Assembly (NCBI RefSeq): GCF_900240945.1
Contig: NZ_OESG01000011.1
Location: forward strand, 158,778-222,777
DNA from: Mycobacterium sp. 3519A
GTDB lineage: Bacteria; Actinomycetota; Actinomycetes; Mycobacteriales; Mycobacteriaceae
Direction of reading: 5' to 3'
DNA length: 64,000 nucleotides
Below are positions 1 to 7,042 of this stretch, piece by piece. Below the pieces are notes generated by a model, which saw only the letters and a list, made by a program, of their open reading frames with translations, had not been told where the DNA came from and did not search any database. Numbering within the stretch: position 1 is the stretch's first letter; every line of letters begins with the position of its first letter. The position numbers and the translations under genes are program-made.

Positions 1-1
1 G

Positions 2-1123
2 GGGGTGCCCAAGTCGCGGCAGGGTCGTGGGTTGGGCAGTGAGGTCGCTTTGGCGCGCCGCGAGTCGCCGAATCAGGGTGGTCGGCTGTTGGGGTTGGCG
101 CAGGCGTTGGTCGAGGAGATGCCGCGCACGCTGGCCGCGATGGAATGCGGGGTGCTCTCGGAGTGGCGGGCGACGTTGATCGCGCGCGAGTCGGCGTGTT
201 TGGCCGTGGCGGATCGGCGGCTGCTGGACGCTGAGATGTGCGGTGATGTCTCGGCGTTGGAGGGGCTCGGTGATGGCCGGATCAGCGCCAAGGCCAAGGA
301 GATCGCCGCCCGGTTGGATGCCGCGGCGGTGGTGGATCGGGCGGCCAAGGCTGAGGCGGATCGCAGCGTGACGGTGCGCCCGGCGCCCGATTGCATGGCC
401 CGGGTGACGGTGTTGTTGCCGATGCGTCAGGGGGTGGGGTTGTGGGCGGCATTGAAACGCCAGGCTGACACCACCTTTGATGGGCGTTCGCGGGGTCAGG
501 TGATGGCTGATACCGCCTATGAACGCATCACCGGCTGTCCGGCGGTGCAGCCGCAGTCGGTGGCGTTGAATTTGGTGATGACCGATGCGGCGTTGTGGGG
601 CAGCGACAATGCCCCGGCGATCCTGGACGGTTATGGGCCGGTTCCGGCGCCGCTGGCCCAACAGTTGGTCGGCGATGCGGTCGCTGATGAGCGGGCGCGG
701 GCCAGTCTGCGGCGGTTGTATCGGCACCCGCGCAGTGGGGCGTTGGTGGCGATGGAGTCGCGGGCGCGGTTGTTTCCCAAGGGGTTAGCGAAATTCATCG
801 GGGTGCGGGATCGCACCTGTCGTACTCCGTATTGTGATGCCCCGATCCGGCATCGTGATCACGCCATACCGCGGCATCGCGGTGGTCCGACCAGCGCCGG
901 CAACGGGTTGGGGGCTTGTGAGCGGTGCAACTACGTCAAAGAAGCAGCCGGTTGGCGGGTGTCCACCGCGCTGGACAACGACACCCACAGCGCCGAATTC
1001 GTCACCCCGACCGGCAAGACCTACCGCTCCACCGCACCCCCGCTGCCCGGGGCCCCACTGATCACCATCAGCGAACTCGAAATCCGCATCGGCGTCGAAC
1101 TCACCGACCTACACGCAGCCTGA
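2..1123 (+). CDS. 13E12/DUF222-family HNH endonuclease-like protein, 5' end cut off
   Basis: The frame is open to the left edge of the window, so the true start lies outside; a GTG at 5 is only the first possible start inside. The visible 372 residues carry the DUF222 core (the GRLLGLAQALVEEMPRTLAA region near the N-terminus) and a C-terminal HNH module with CRTPYCDAPIRHRDHAIP, an RHRGGPTSAGN loop and CERCNYVKEAAGW. The Cys pairs fit a structural zinc site and the HRDH/N residues the beta-beta-alpha metal nuclease fold. This family (REP13E12 in mycobacteria) is highly multicopy; its role is unclear, and phage attachment inside such genes is known in M. tuberculosis. No integrase or repeat boundary is visible here. 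It is unrelated in function to the catabolic genes that follow. Confidence 0.85.
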   Translation, partial: GVPKSRQGRGLGSEVALARRESPNQGGRLLGLAQALVEEMPRTLAAMECGVLSEWRATLIARESACLAVADRRLLDAEMCGDVSALEGLGDGRISAKAKEIAARLDAAAVVDRAAKAEADRSVTVRPAPDCMARVTVLLPMRQGVGLWAALKRQADTTFDGRSRGQVMADTAYERITGCPAVQPQSVALNLVMTDAALWGSDNAPAILDGYGPVPAPLAQQLVGDAVADERARASLRRLYRHPRSGALVAMESRARLFPKGLAKFIGVRDRTCRTPYCDAPIRHRDHAIPRHRGGPTSAGNGLGACERCNYVKEAAGWRVSTALDNDTHSAEFVTPTGKTYRSTAPPLPGAPLITISELEIRIGVELTDLHAA

Positions 1124-1126
1124 CGG

Positions 1127-2569
1127 CTAGCCTGCTACCGCAATGGATTTGGTGTCGGTGTAGCCGTCGATGCCCTCGCGGCCGAGTTCGCGGCCGTAGC
1201 CGCTGGCCTTGACGCCGCCGAACGGCGCGAACGGGTCCATGGTGTAGCCCTGGTTGACGCCGAATGTTCCGGTGCGCACGGCGGCCGCCACTTCGAGACC
1301 GCGCTCGACGTCGTTCGTCCACACCGAACCGGCCAGGCCGTAGTCGGAGTCGTTGGCGATGGCCACCGCCTCGTTTTCGTCGGTGTAGGGGATCACGGTC
1401 AGCACCGGGCCGAAGATCTCCTCGCGTGCGATCCGCATCGAGTTGTCGGCGTCGGCGAACAGCGTTGGCTTGACGTACCAGCCGCGGTCGAGACCGTCGG
1501 GCATCTCGGGGCCGCCGACGACAAGGCGGGCGCCTTGGTCCAGGCCGCTCTCGATGTAGCCGCGGACGCGTTGCTGCTGGCGTTGCGCCACAAGGGGACC
1601 CACGTGCGTGGCGCTGTTCGTCGGATCGCCGACGACCATCGACGTCATCTCGGCGGCCAACGCGTCGGTGAAATCGTCGGCCCGATTCGCGGGCACCAGG
1701 ATGCGGGTCAGCGCGTTGCAGATCTGCCCGCTGTTCGACAGGCTGGCCGACCGCACGCCCTTGGCGACGGTTGCCGGGTCGGCGTCGGCGAGCACAATCG
1801 CGGCGGACTTGCCGCCCAGTTCGAGGCTGACGCGGCGCAGATCCGGTGCGCATGCCGCCGCGACGGCCCTACCCGCCGCCGTCGATCCGGTGAACGAAAC
1901 CTTGTCCACACCAGGATGTTTCACCAGGTACTCGCCGACTCCGGCGTCGCCGGGCAGCACACTCACCACGCCGTCCGGCAACCCCGCCTGGCCGATCATC
2001 TCGGCGAGCAGCAACGCGTTCAGCGGTGATTCCGGCGCAGGCTTGACGATCACGCTGCAGCCAGCCAGCAGCGCGGGAATCAACTTGGTCGCGATCAGGA
2101 ATTGCGGCATGTTCCACGGCACGATCGCCGCGACGACGCCGACCGGCTCGCGATGGATGTGGATGTCGGCGCCGTAGCGCCCCGGCCGCGCCTCCTGCCA
2201 CGGATACGACTCGGCCACATCGCAGAACGCAGTCATCATCATCGCCGGCAGACCGACCTGCGCGCGCTGCGCGAAGCTGATCGGGGCGCCGACCTCGGAC
2301 GTGATCACGTCGGCCATCTCGGCGCGTCGTTCACCGTAGATCTTGGCCAGCCTGCGCACCGCGTCGATGCGCTCCGCGGGATCCTGTCGCGGCCACGGGC
2401 CGGTGTCGAACGCTTCCCGCGCCGCCGCGACGGCCGCGTCGACGTCGCCGGGTTGTGCGGCGGCGACGTGCGCCACGCCCACCTCGGAGTGCGGGGAGAT
2501 CACCTCGATACGCCGGTCGGTGCTCGGCTTCGCCCAGTGACCCCCGATGAACAGCGCGTCCTGACGCAA
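1127..2569 (-). CDS. NAD(P)-dependent aldehyde dehydrogenase
   Basis: An ALDH-superfamily enzyme of about 480 residues, near the usual length. It shows the oxyanion/cofactor segment around PWNMPQFL, the SFTGSTAAGR nucleotide-binding turn, the general-base Glu in SLELGGKSAA and the catalytic Cys in NSGQICNALTR; the C-terminal EEIFGPVL is also present. I chose TTG 2569 because a perfect GAGGAG lies 8 nt upstream (2578-2583); the frame extends to 2608 but those extra residues are Arg/Gly-rich and unlike the family. It diverges from the first Rieske oxygenase gene, and its promoter overlaps the MarR-type operator at 2602-2615. The likely job is oxidation of an aldehyde made by the neighbouring oxygenase pathway to an acid; the substrate is unknown. 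Confidence 0.92.
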   Translation of the reverse strand: MRQDALFIGGHWAKPSTDRRIEVISPHSEVGVAHVAAAQPGDVDAAVAAAREAFDTGPWPRQDPAERIDAVRRLAKIYGERRAEMADVITSEVGAPISFAQRAQVGLPAMMMTAFCDVAESYPWQEARPGRYGADIHIHREPVGVVAAIVPWNMPQFLIATKLIPALLAGCSVIVKPAPESPLNALLLAEMIGQAGLPDGVVSVLPGDAGVGEYLVKHPGVDKVSFTGSTAAGRAVAAACAPDLRRVSLELGGKSAAIVLADADPATVAKGVRSASLSNSGQICNALTRILVPANRADDFTDALAAEMTSMVVGDPTNSATHVGPLVAQRQQQRVRGYIESGLDQGARLVVGGPEMPDGLDRGWYVKPTLFADADNSMRIAREEIFGPVLTVIPYTDENEAVAIANDSDYGLAGSVWTNDVERGLEVAAAVRTGTFGVNQGYTMDPFAPFGGVKASGYGRELGREGIDGYTDTKSIAVAG

Positions 2570-2601
2570 TCGACCGTCTCCTCGTCCGCGGCGCCACACT
2601 A

Positions 2602-2615
2602 ATATCAACTACTTG
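2602..2615 (-). promoter_or_regulatory. MarR-type operator copy, divergent ALDH/Rieske promoter
   Basis: On the minus strand this reads CAAGTAGTTGATAT, identical over 14 bases to 5948-5961 and close to 5968-5981. The core CAAGTAGTTG is a near-palindrome, as expected for a dimeric winged-helix regulator. A GATATT hexamer at its 3' end (minus strand) could be the -10 of the aldehyde dehydrogenase gene. That the MarR protein at 5491-5958 binds here is an inference from the shared sequence. Confidence 0.6.
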
Positions 2616-2648
2616 TTATTGCTGCTGACAGCATATACCGTCGGCGCT

Positions 2649-3914
2649 ATGGCTCGTTTCCCGAAACCGCCCGAAGGTAGCTGGACCCAGCACTACCCGG
2701 ATCTGGGAACAGAACCGGTGTCCTACGAGGATTCGATCAGTCCGCATTTCTACGAACTCGAGCGCAAGGCGGTCTTCAAACGCGCATGGCTGAATGTCGG
2801 TCGGACCGAACAGCTTCCACGCAAGGGCAGCTATTTCACCAAGGAACTGAAGGTCGTCAACACGTCGATCATCGTGGTGCGCACGACCGCAGGCGAGATC
2901 AAGGCGTATCACAACATCTGCAGGCACCGCGGCAACAAGCTGGTGTGGAACGACATGCCCCTCGAGGAGACCAGCGGCGTCTGCAGGCAGTTCACCTGCA
3001 AGTACCACGCCTGGCGCTACGACCTCGACGGCAACCTGACCTTCGTCCAGCAGGAGGAGGAGTTCTTCGATCTCGACAAGAGCCGATACGGACTCGTCGG
3101 GGTGCACTGCGACGTCTGGGAAGGCTTCATCTTCGTGAACTTCGCGGACGAACCCGAGCAGACCCTGCGGGACTTTCTCGGCCCGATGATCACCGGTCTG
3201 GAGGGCTACCCGTTCGATCAGATGACGTCACGGTTCTACTACCGCTCCGACGTGAAGGCCAACTGGAAGCTCTACATGGACGCGTTCCAGGAGTTCTACC
3301 ACGCACCCGTGCTGCATGCGAACCAGTCACCGGCCAAATACTCGAAGGCCGCCGCCGAGGCCGGATTCGAAGCGCCGCACTACCGCATCGACGGACCGCA
3401 CCGGTTGGTCAGCACATCCGGAGTTCGCGCGTGGGAGATGGACTCGGAGATGCGCAAGCCGATCGAGGATATCTGCCAGAGCGGGCTGTTCGGGCCATGG
3501 GACAAGCCGGACCTTGGGGCGATGCCGGACGGCCTCAATCCGGCGAAATGCGATCCCTGGGGCCTTGATTCGTTTCAGCTGTTCCCGAACTTCGTGATCC
3601 TGATCTGGGGGCAGGGCTGGTACCTGTCCTACCACTACTGGCCGACGTCCTACAACTCGCACATCTTCGAGGGCACCGCGTATTTCCCGCAGCCGCGCAC
3701 TCCGCGGGAGCGCATCGCGCAGGAACTGGCGGCAGTGTCGTTCAAGGAGTACAGCCTTCAGGACGCGAACACGCTGGAGGCCACCCAGACGATGGTGGAG
3801 TCTGGCGTCGTCGACAAGTTCCTGCTGTGCGACCAAGAGGTGTTGATCCGCCATCTGCACAAGGAGACCGCCGCGTGGGTGGACGATTACCAGCGCAGGA
3901 CGGTGACGGTATGA
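2649..3914 (+). CDS. Rieske non-haem iron oxygenase, alpha subunit (copy 1)
   Basis: Ring-hydroxylating-type oxygenase of 421 residues. The Rieske centre is C91-x-H93 and C117-x2-H120; the loop between them is 23 residues, longer than the usual 15-17, and holds an extra Cys in SGVCRQFTC. The mononuclear iron site is NWKLYMDAFQEFYHAPVLH, with H218 and H223 as ligands; the position that normally holds the bridging Asp (D-x2-H-x4-H) is Glu215. ATG 2649 is used because upstream in-frame codons are hydrophobic and lack homology to the second copy, which starts with the same MARxPKP. There is no obvious ribosome site, so the mRNA may be leaderless. The stop overlaps the next small gene by 4 bp. A close paralogue sits at 7043-8302. 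Electrons could come from the ferredoxin at 5993; substrate unknown. Confidence 0.92.
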   Translation: MARFPKPPEGSWTQHYPDLGTEPVSYEDSISPHFYELERKAVFKRAWLNVGRTEQLPRKGSYFTKELKVVNTSIIVVRTTAGEIKAYHNICRHRGNKLVWNDMPLEETSGVCRQFTCKYHAWRYDLDGNLTFVQQEEEFFDLDKSRYGLVGVHCDVWEGFIFVNFADEPEQTLRDFLGPMITGLEGYPFDQMTSRFYYRSDVKANWKLYMDAFQEFYHAPVLHANQSPAKYSKAAAEAGFEAPHYRIDGPHRLVSTSGVRAWEMDSEMRKPIEDICQSGLFGPWDKPDLGAMPDGLNPAKCDPWGLDSFQLFPNFVILIWGQGWYLSYHYWPTSYNSHIFEGTAYFPQPRTPRERIAQELAAVSFKEYSLQDANTLEATQTMVESGVVDKFLLCDQEVLIRHLHKETAAWVDDYQRRTVTV

Positions 3915-4240
3915 CCGCCATGCTGCCCGCTGAATTCGCCGATCTGGAGCCATATTCCGACTGGTGCCTGGCAACCGAATCCGAGCGTTACGCCAAGCGG
4001 ATGGCCAGTTCGATGGCCGAGATGCAGGCGTTCTACGACGCAATCACGCCGCGCGCCGAGGAGGCGATCTCATACTGCGACAAGTTTCCGCTCGACGACA
4101 TGCCCGACGACGTCCTCAACCTGATGCACCTGCTGTATTCGATGATCATGGTGTCGTTCCCCGTCGAATGCTGGAAGCAACCACGCGTACCGGATTCCGG
4201 TGCTGCGGCCATGGACTGCCTGTCTGAACCGGTCCCGTGA
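3911..4240 (+). CDS. Small protein co-encoded with Rieske oxygenase (copy 1), unknown family
   Basis: A 109-residue protein translated from an ATG that overlaps the Rieske stop (ATGA). I do not recognise a named family. It is clearly related to the protein at 8299-8637, which follows the second Rieske gene: both share an N-terminal W-C-L-x-T-E-x-E-R block, a central FYD..TPR.EEAI segment and the strongly conserved YCDKFPLDD followed by DVLNL.HL.YSMIMVS. It looks mostly helical, with no signal peptide and no cofactor motif. It is too short and too different to be the SnoaL-like beta subunit of ring-hydroxylating dioxygenases. Translational coupling in both copies suggests a dedicated partner, assembly factor or small subunit of this oxygenase type; that is inference. 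Confidence 0.8.
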   Translation: MTAMLPAEFADLEPYSDWCLATESERYAKRMASSMAEMQAFYDAITPRAEEAISYCDKFPLDDMPDDVLNLMHLLYSMIMVSFPVECWKQPRVPDSGAAAMDCLSEPVP

Positions 4241-5472
4241 CCACCGTCCTGCACGCGGCGCGGTGGGCCGACGTCGACGCCGGCGAGGTGCACTCGCCCG
4301 CCGTGGTGGTGGTCGACGGCGATCGCATTCAAGCGGTCAATCCCGCTGAGCTGCCTGCGGATTCGACCGACATCGACCTCGGCGACGTCACCCTGTTGCC
4401 CGGGCTGATGGACATGGAACTCAACCTGCTGATCGGGGGACCGGGTGGCCCGGAAGGACTGCCCAATCCAATGCACGGCGTCCAGGACGACCCCGCGTAC
4501 CGGACGCTGCGCGGCGCGGTGAACGCGCGAACCACGCTCGAAGCCGGTTTCACGACCGTGCGCAATCTCGGGTTGATGGTGAAGACCGGCGGCTATCTGC
4601 TCGACGTCGCGCTGCAACGCGCCATCGACCAGGGCTGGCACGTCGGGCCGCGCATCCATCCGGCCGGACACGCCGTCACACCCTACGGCGGGCACCTCGA
4701 CCCCACCGTCTTCCCACGGTTGGCGCCGGGCATCATGCCGCTCTCGGTGGCCGAGGGCATCGCCAACGGCGTCGACGACGTCCGCGCGTGCGTGCGATAC
4801 CAGATCCGGCACGGCGCCAAACTGATCAAGGTGTCCGCGTCGGGCGGGGTGATGTCACACAGCACCGCTCCCGGTGCCCAGCAGTACTCCGACGACGAGT
4901 TCGCCGCGATCGCCGACGAGGCGCACCGCGCCGGTGTTCGGGTGGCCGCACATGCCGTGGGCGACAGTGCGATTCGCGCCTGCATCCGGGCCGGCATCGA
5001 CTGCATCGAGCACGGCTTCCTGGCATCCGACGAGACCATCCAGATGATGGTCGACCATGGCACGTTCCTGGTGTCCACCACCTATCTCACCGAAGCGATG
5101 GCCGTCGACCGCATCGCACCCGAACTGCGCAAGAAGGCCGAAGAGGTGTTCCCGCGCGCCCAGTCGATGCTGCCGAAGGCGATCGCGGCGGGCGTGCGGA
5201 TCGCCTGCGGAACCGACGCCCCGGCGATTCCGCACGGGCAGAACGCCAAGGAACTGTGCGCCCTGGTGGATCGGGGCATGACGCCGATGGAAGCGATCCG
5301 GGCGGCAACGGTCACCAGCGCGGAACTCATCGAGGTGGAGCACGAATTGGGCCGTCTCGCACCGGGGTACCTCGCCGACATCATCGCGGTGGCCGGCGAT
5401 CCGTCCCGCGACATCGCGACCACACTCGACGTGCGGTTCGTGATGAAGAACGGTCAGATCTACAAGCGCTGA
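4237..5472 (+). CDS. Amidohydrolase-superfamily protein with altered metal site
   Basis: A 411-residue member of the imidazolonepropionase/prolidase-like amidohydrolase group (COG1228 type), starting at a GTG that overlaps the previous stop (GTGA). The TIM-barrel landmarks are present: the Lys in GAKLIKVSASGG, His in VAAHAVGD and CIEHGF, and Asp in CGTDAPAIPHG, followed by the C-terminal DI..V.GDP of the composite sandwich. The first metal motif is not: where the family has D-x-H-x-H after PGL.D, this protein has D59-M-E61-L-N63. Both His ligands of strand 1 are therefore replaced by Glu and Asn. It may bind one metal, a different metal, or have lost hydrolase activity. It lies in the operon between the small Rieske partner and the MarR gene. 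Confidence 0.85.
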   Translation: MTTVLHAARWADVDAGEVHSPAVVVVDGDRIQAVNPAELPADSTDIDLGDVTLLPGLMDMELNLLIGGPGGPEGLPNPMHGVQDDPAYRTLRGAVNARTTLEAGFTTVRNLGLMVKTGGYLLDVALQRAIDQGWHVGPRIHPAGHAVTPYGGHLDPTVFPRLAPGIMPLSVAEGIANGVDDVRACVRYQIRHGAKLIKVSASGGVMSHSTAPGAQQYSDDEFAAIADEAHRAGVRVAAHAVGDSAIRACIRAGIDCIEHGFLASDETIQMMVDHGTFLVSTTYLTEAMAVDRIAPELRKKAEEVFPRAQSMLPKAIAAGVRIACGTDAPAIPHGQNAKELCALVDRGMTPMEAIRAATVTSAELIEVEHELGRLAPGYLADIIAVAGDPSRDIATTLDVRFVMKNGQIYKR

Positions 5473-5490
5473 CGTCGACAGGAGGCGAGC

Positions 5491-5958
5491 GTGGAACAAC
5501 GCGACAACATTCTCTGGCTGCTCAAGCAGGCTTGGTACTTCTCGCTGACGACCGTGAACGAGGCGGTCAGCGAGCACGGTGTGAGCACCGCGCAGATCGG
5601 CATGCTGCGCCAACTGGCCACCGAACCCGGCCTGTCCGGAGCAGATCTGGCTCGTCGGCTGCTGATCAGCCCGCAGGGCGTGCAACTGGCGCTCAAGGAA
5701 TTGGAGCGTCGCGGTTTGGTCGAGCGTAAACAGGATCCGCAACACGGCCGGATCCTGCAGGCGTTCCTGACCGATCACGGGCGCAAGGTCGCCGAGGCGG
5801 TGGTCAGCGATGCGATCGCCGCCAACGACAAGGTGTTCGGCGTGCTCACCGCAGCAGAACAGGAAACGCTGCGTGAGCTGCTCGGTCGCGTCATCGAGCA
5901 GGGCACCGGACACCCCCTGCACACCGACCACATCGGCCCCGACGTAGCAAGTAGTTGA
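5491..5958 (+). CDS. MarR-family transcriptional regulator
   Basis: A 155-residue winged-helix regulator with a GTG start 5 nt behind an AGGAGG-like site. The DNA-binding region is visible as SGADLARRLLISPQGVQLALKELERRGLVERKQDP, with the wing carrying the HGRILQ..LTDHG pattern typical of MarR proteins; the flanking helices would form the dimer interface and ligand pocket. It is the last gene of the first oxygenase operon. Its stop codon lies inside the operator-like CAAGTAGTTGATAT, and a second copy follows 20 bp later, in front of the ferredoxin. A third copy lies in the ALDH/Rieske divergent promoter. It probably represses both operons and responds to the pathway substrate or a metabolite. 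Confidence 0.9.
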   Translation: MEQRDNILWLLKQAWYFSLTTVNEAVSEHGVSTAQIGMLRQLATEPGLSGADLARRLLISPQGVQLALKELERRGLVERKQDPQHGRILQAFLTDHGRKVAEAVVSDAIAANDKVFGVLTAAEQETLRELLGRVIEQGTGHPLHTDHIGPDVASS

Positions 5959-5992
5959 TATAAATGACAAGTACTTGATAATGTTGCTGTCG
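5948..5992 (+). promoter_or_regulatory. Tandem MarR-type operators overlapping a sigma-A promoter
   Basis: Two operator copies spaced 20 bp apart: CAAGTAGTTGATAT at 5948-5961 and CAAGTACTTGATAA at 5968-5981; the second contains the perfect palindrome CAAGTACTTG. They overlap a good promoter, TTGATA (5955-5960), 16 bp spacer, GATAAT (5977-5982). Transcription would begin at about 5989-5992, almost at the ATG at 5993, so the ferredoxin message is probably leaderless. A repressor bound here would cover both promoter boxes. Confidence 0.65.
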
Positions 5993-6277
5993 ATGAGCGA
6001 GGACACCGAGAAGGTCGTCATCGAGTTGAACCGGGGCACGACGACGGCTGCCTACCGGGCAGGCGACACGTTGCTGCAGACCGCGCGTATCGCCGGATTG
6101 CAGGCGCCGTACTCGTGCGAAACCGGTTCGTGCGGAACGTGTATGGCGCGCATCGTCGAAGGTGACGCCCGGATCGTGAACAACGACGCGCTCGAAGACG
6201 ACGAGGTGGCCGAAGGCTGGGTGCTGACCTGCCAGGCGCTGCCGACCAGCCGCACTGTTCGAGTGGTCTACGAATAG
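5993..6277 (+). CDS. Plant-type 2Fe-2S ferredoxin
   Basis: A 94-residue ferredoxin with the chloroplast-type ligand pattern C42-x4-C47-x2-C50 and C80 (SCETGSCGTC and VLTCQA). It carries electrons, most likely to one or both of the Rieske oxygenases that flank it; no matching flavin reductase is visible nearby. The ATG at 5993 is chosen because the -10 box at 5977-5982 puts the transcript start just upstream. Earlier possible starts at 5975 and 5981 lie inside the promoter/operator. It heads the second oxygenase operon and is followed 9 nt later by the SDR gene. Confidence 0.88.
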   Translation: MSEDTEKVVIELNRGTTTAAYRAGDTLLQTARIAGLQAPYSCETGSCGTCMARIVEGDARIVNNDALEDDEVAEGWVLTCQALPTSRTVRVVYE

Positions 6278-6286
6278 GAGGCAGGC

Positions 6287-7030
6287 ATGAGTCGCGTCGC
6301 AGTGGTGACCGGCGGTGCGTCGGGCATGGGGGAGGCGACGTGCCACGAGTTGGGCAGGCGCGGGCACAAAGTCGCGGTGATGGACATCGATGGGCAAGCC
6401 GCACAACGTGTCTGCGAAGAACTTCGCGCCGAAGGCGTGACCGCTCTGGCTGTGGCGGCCGACGTCAGCGATCGCACCGCCGTCGAGGAAGCCTTCGCGA
6501 AAGTGCGCAGCGAACTCGGGCCGGTGCATGTCCTGGTCACCAGCGCGGGCCTGGTCGATTTCGCGCCGTTCACCGAGATCACACCCGAGGCGTGGGACCG
6601 GTTGATCGCGGTGAACCTGACCGGCACCTTCCACTGCTGTCAGGTTGCGATCGGCGACATGGTGGAGGCGGGGTGGGGTCGCATCGTGATGATCTCGTCG
6701 TCGAGCGCCCAGCGTGGCTCCCCAAGGATGGCGCACTACGCTGCCTCCAAGGGTGCATTGCTGTCGCTGACGAAATCGCTTGCCCGCGAGTACGGTTCAC
6801 TGGGCATCACGGTGAACAACATTCCACCGTCGGCCATCGAGACGCCGATGCAGCATCAGTCGCAGGCCGCCGGGCACCTGCCGTCCAACGAGCAGATGGC
6901 CGCCAGCGTCCCCGTGGGCCATCTGGGTACCGGCGACGACATCGCCGCCGCGGTCGGATTTCTGTGTTCGGAGCAGGCCGGCTTCATCACCGGTCAGGTG
7001 CTGGGTGTCAACGGCGGGGCGGTGCTGTGA
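6287..7030 (+). CDS. SDR-family oxidoreductase
   Basis: A classical short-chain dehydrogenase of 247 residues. The Rossmann motif TGGASGMG is at the N-terminus, followed by an Asp that favours NAD(H) (VMDID), the NxAG-like TSAGLVD strand, the catalytic Ser in MISSSSAQ, and Y-x3-K in YAASKGALLSLTKSL. It ends in the usual TGQVLGVNGG. An AGGAGG overlaps the preceding stop, so translation is coupled with the ferredoxin gene. It resembles the SDR at 32389-33087. The likely role is oxidation of a hydroxyl or dihydrodiol made by the adjacent oxygenases; the actual substrate is not known. Confidence 0.92.
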   Translation: MSRVAVVTGGASGMGEATCHELGRRGHKVAVMDIDGQAAQRVCEELRAEGVTALAVAADVSDRTAVEEAFAKVRSELGPVHVLVTSAGLVDFAPFTEITPEAWDRLIAVNLTGTFHCCQVAIGDMVEAGWGRIVMISSSSAQRGSPRMAHYAASKGALLSLTKSLAREYGSLGITVNNIPPSAIETPMQHQSQAAGHLPSNEQMAASVPVGHLGTGDDIAAAVGFLCSEQAGFITGQVLGVNGGAVL

Positions 7031-7042
7031 GAGGAGGACAGG

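Noticed and set aside
2..1123. Mobile element carrying an HNH nuclease
   Set aside because: DUF222/HNH genes are common chromosomal repeats in mycobacteria; no terminal repeats, integrase or transposase is visible.
2570..2608. Longer form of the first aldehyde dehydrogenase
   Set aside because: The extra residues are Arg/Gly-rich and the ribosome site GAGGAG fits the TTG at 2569.
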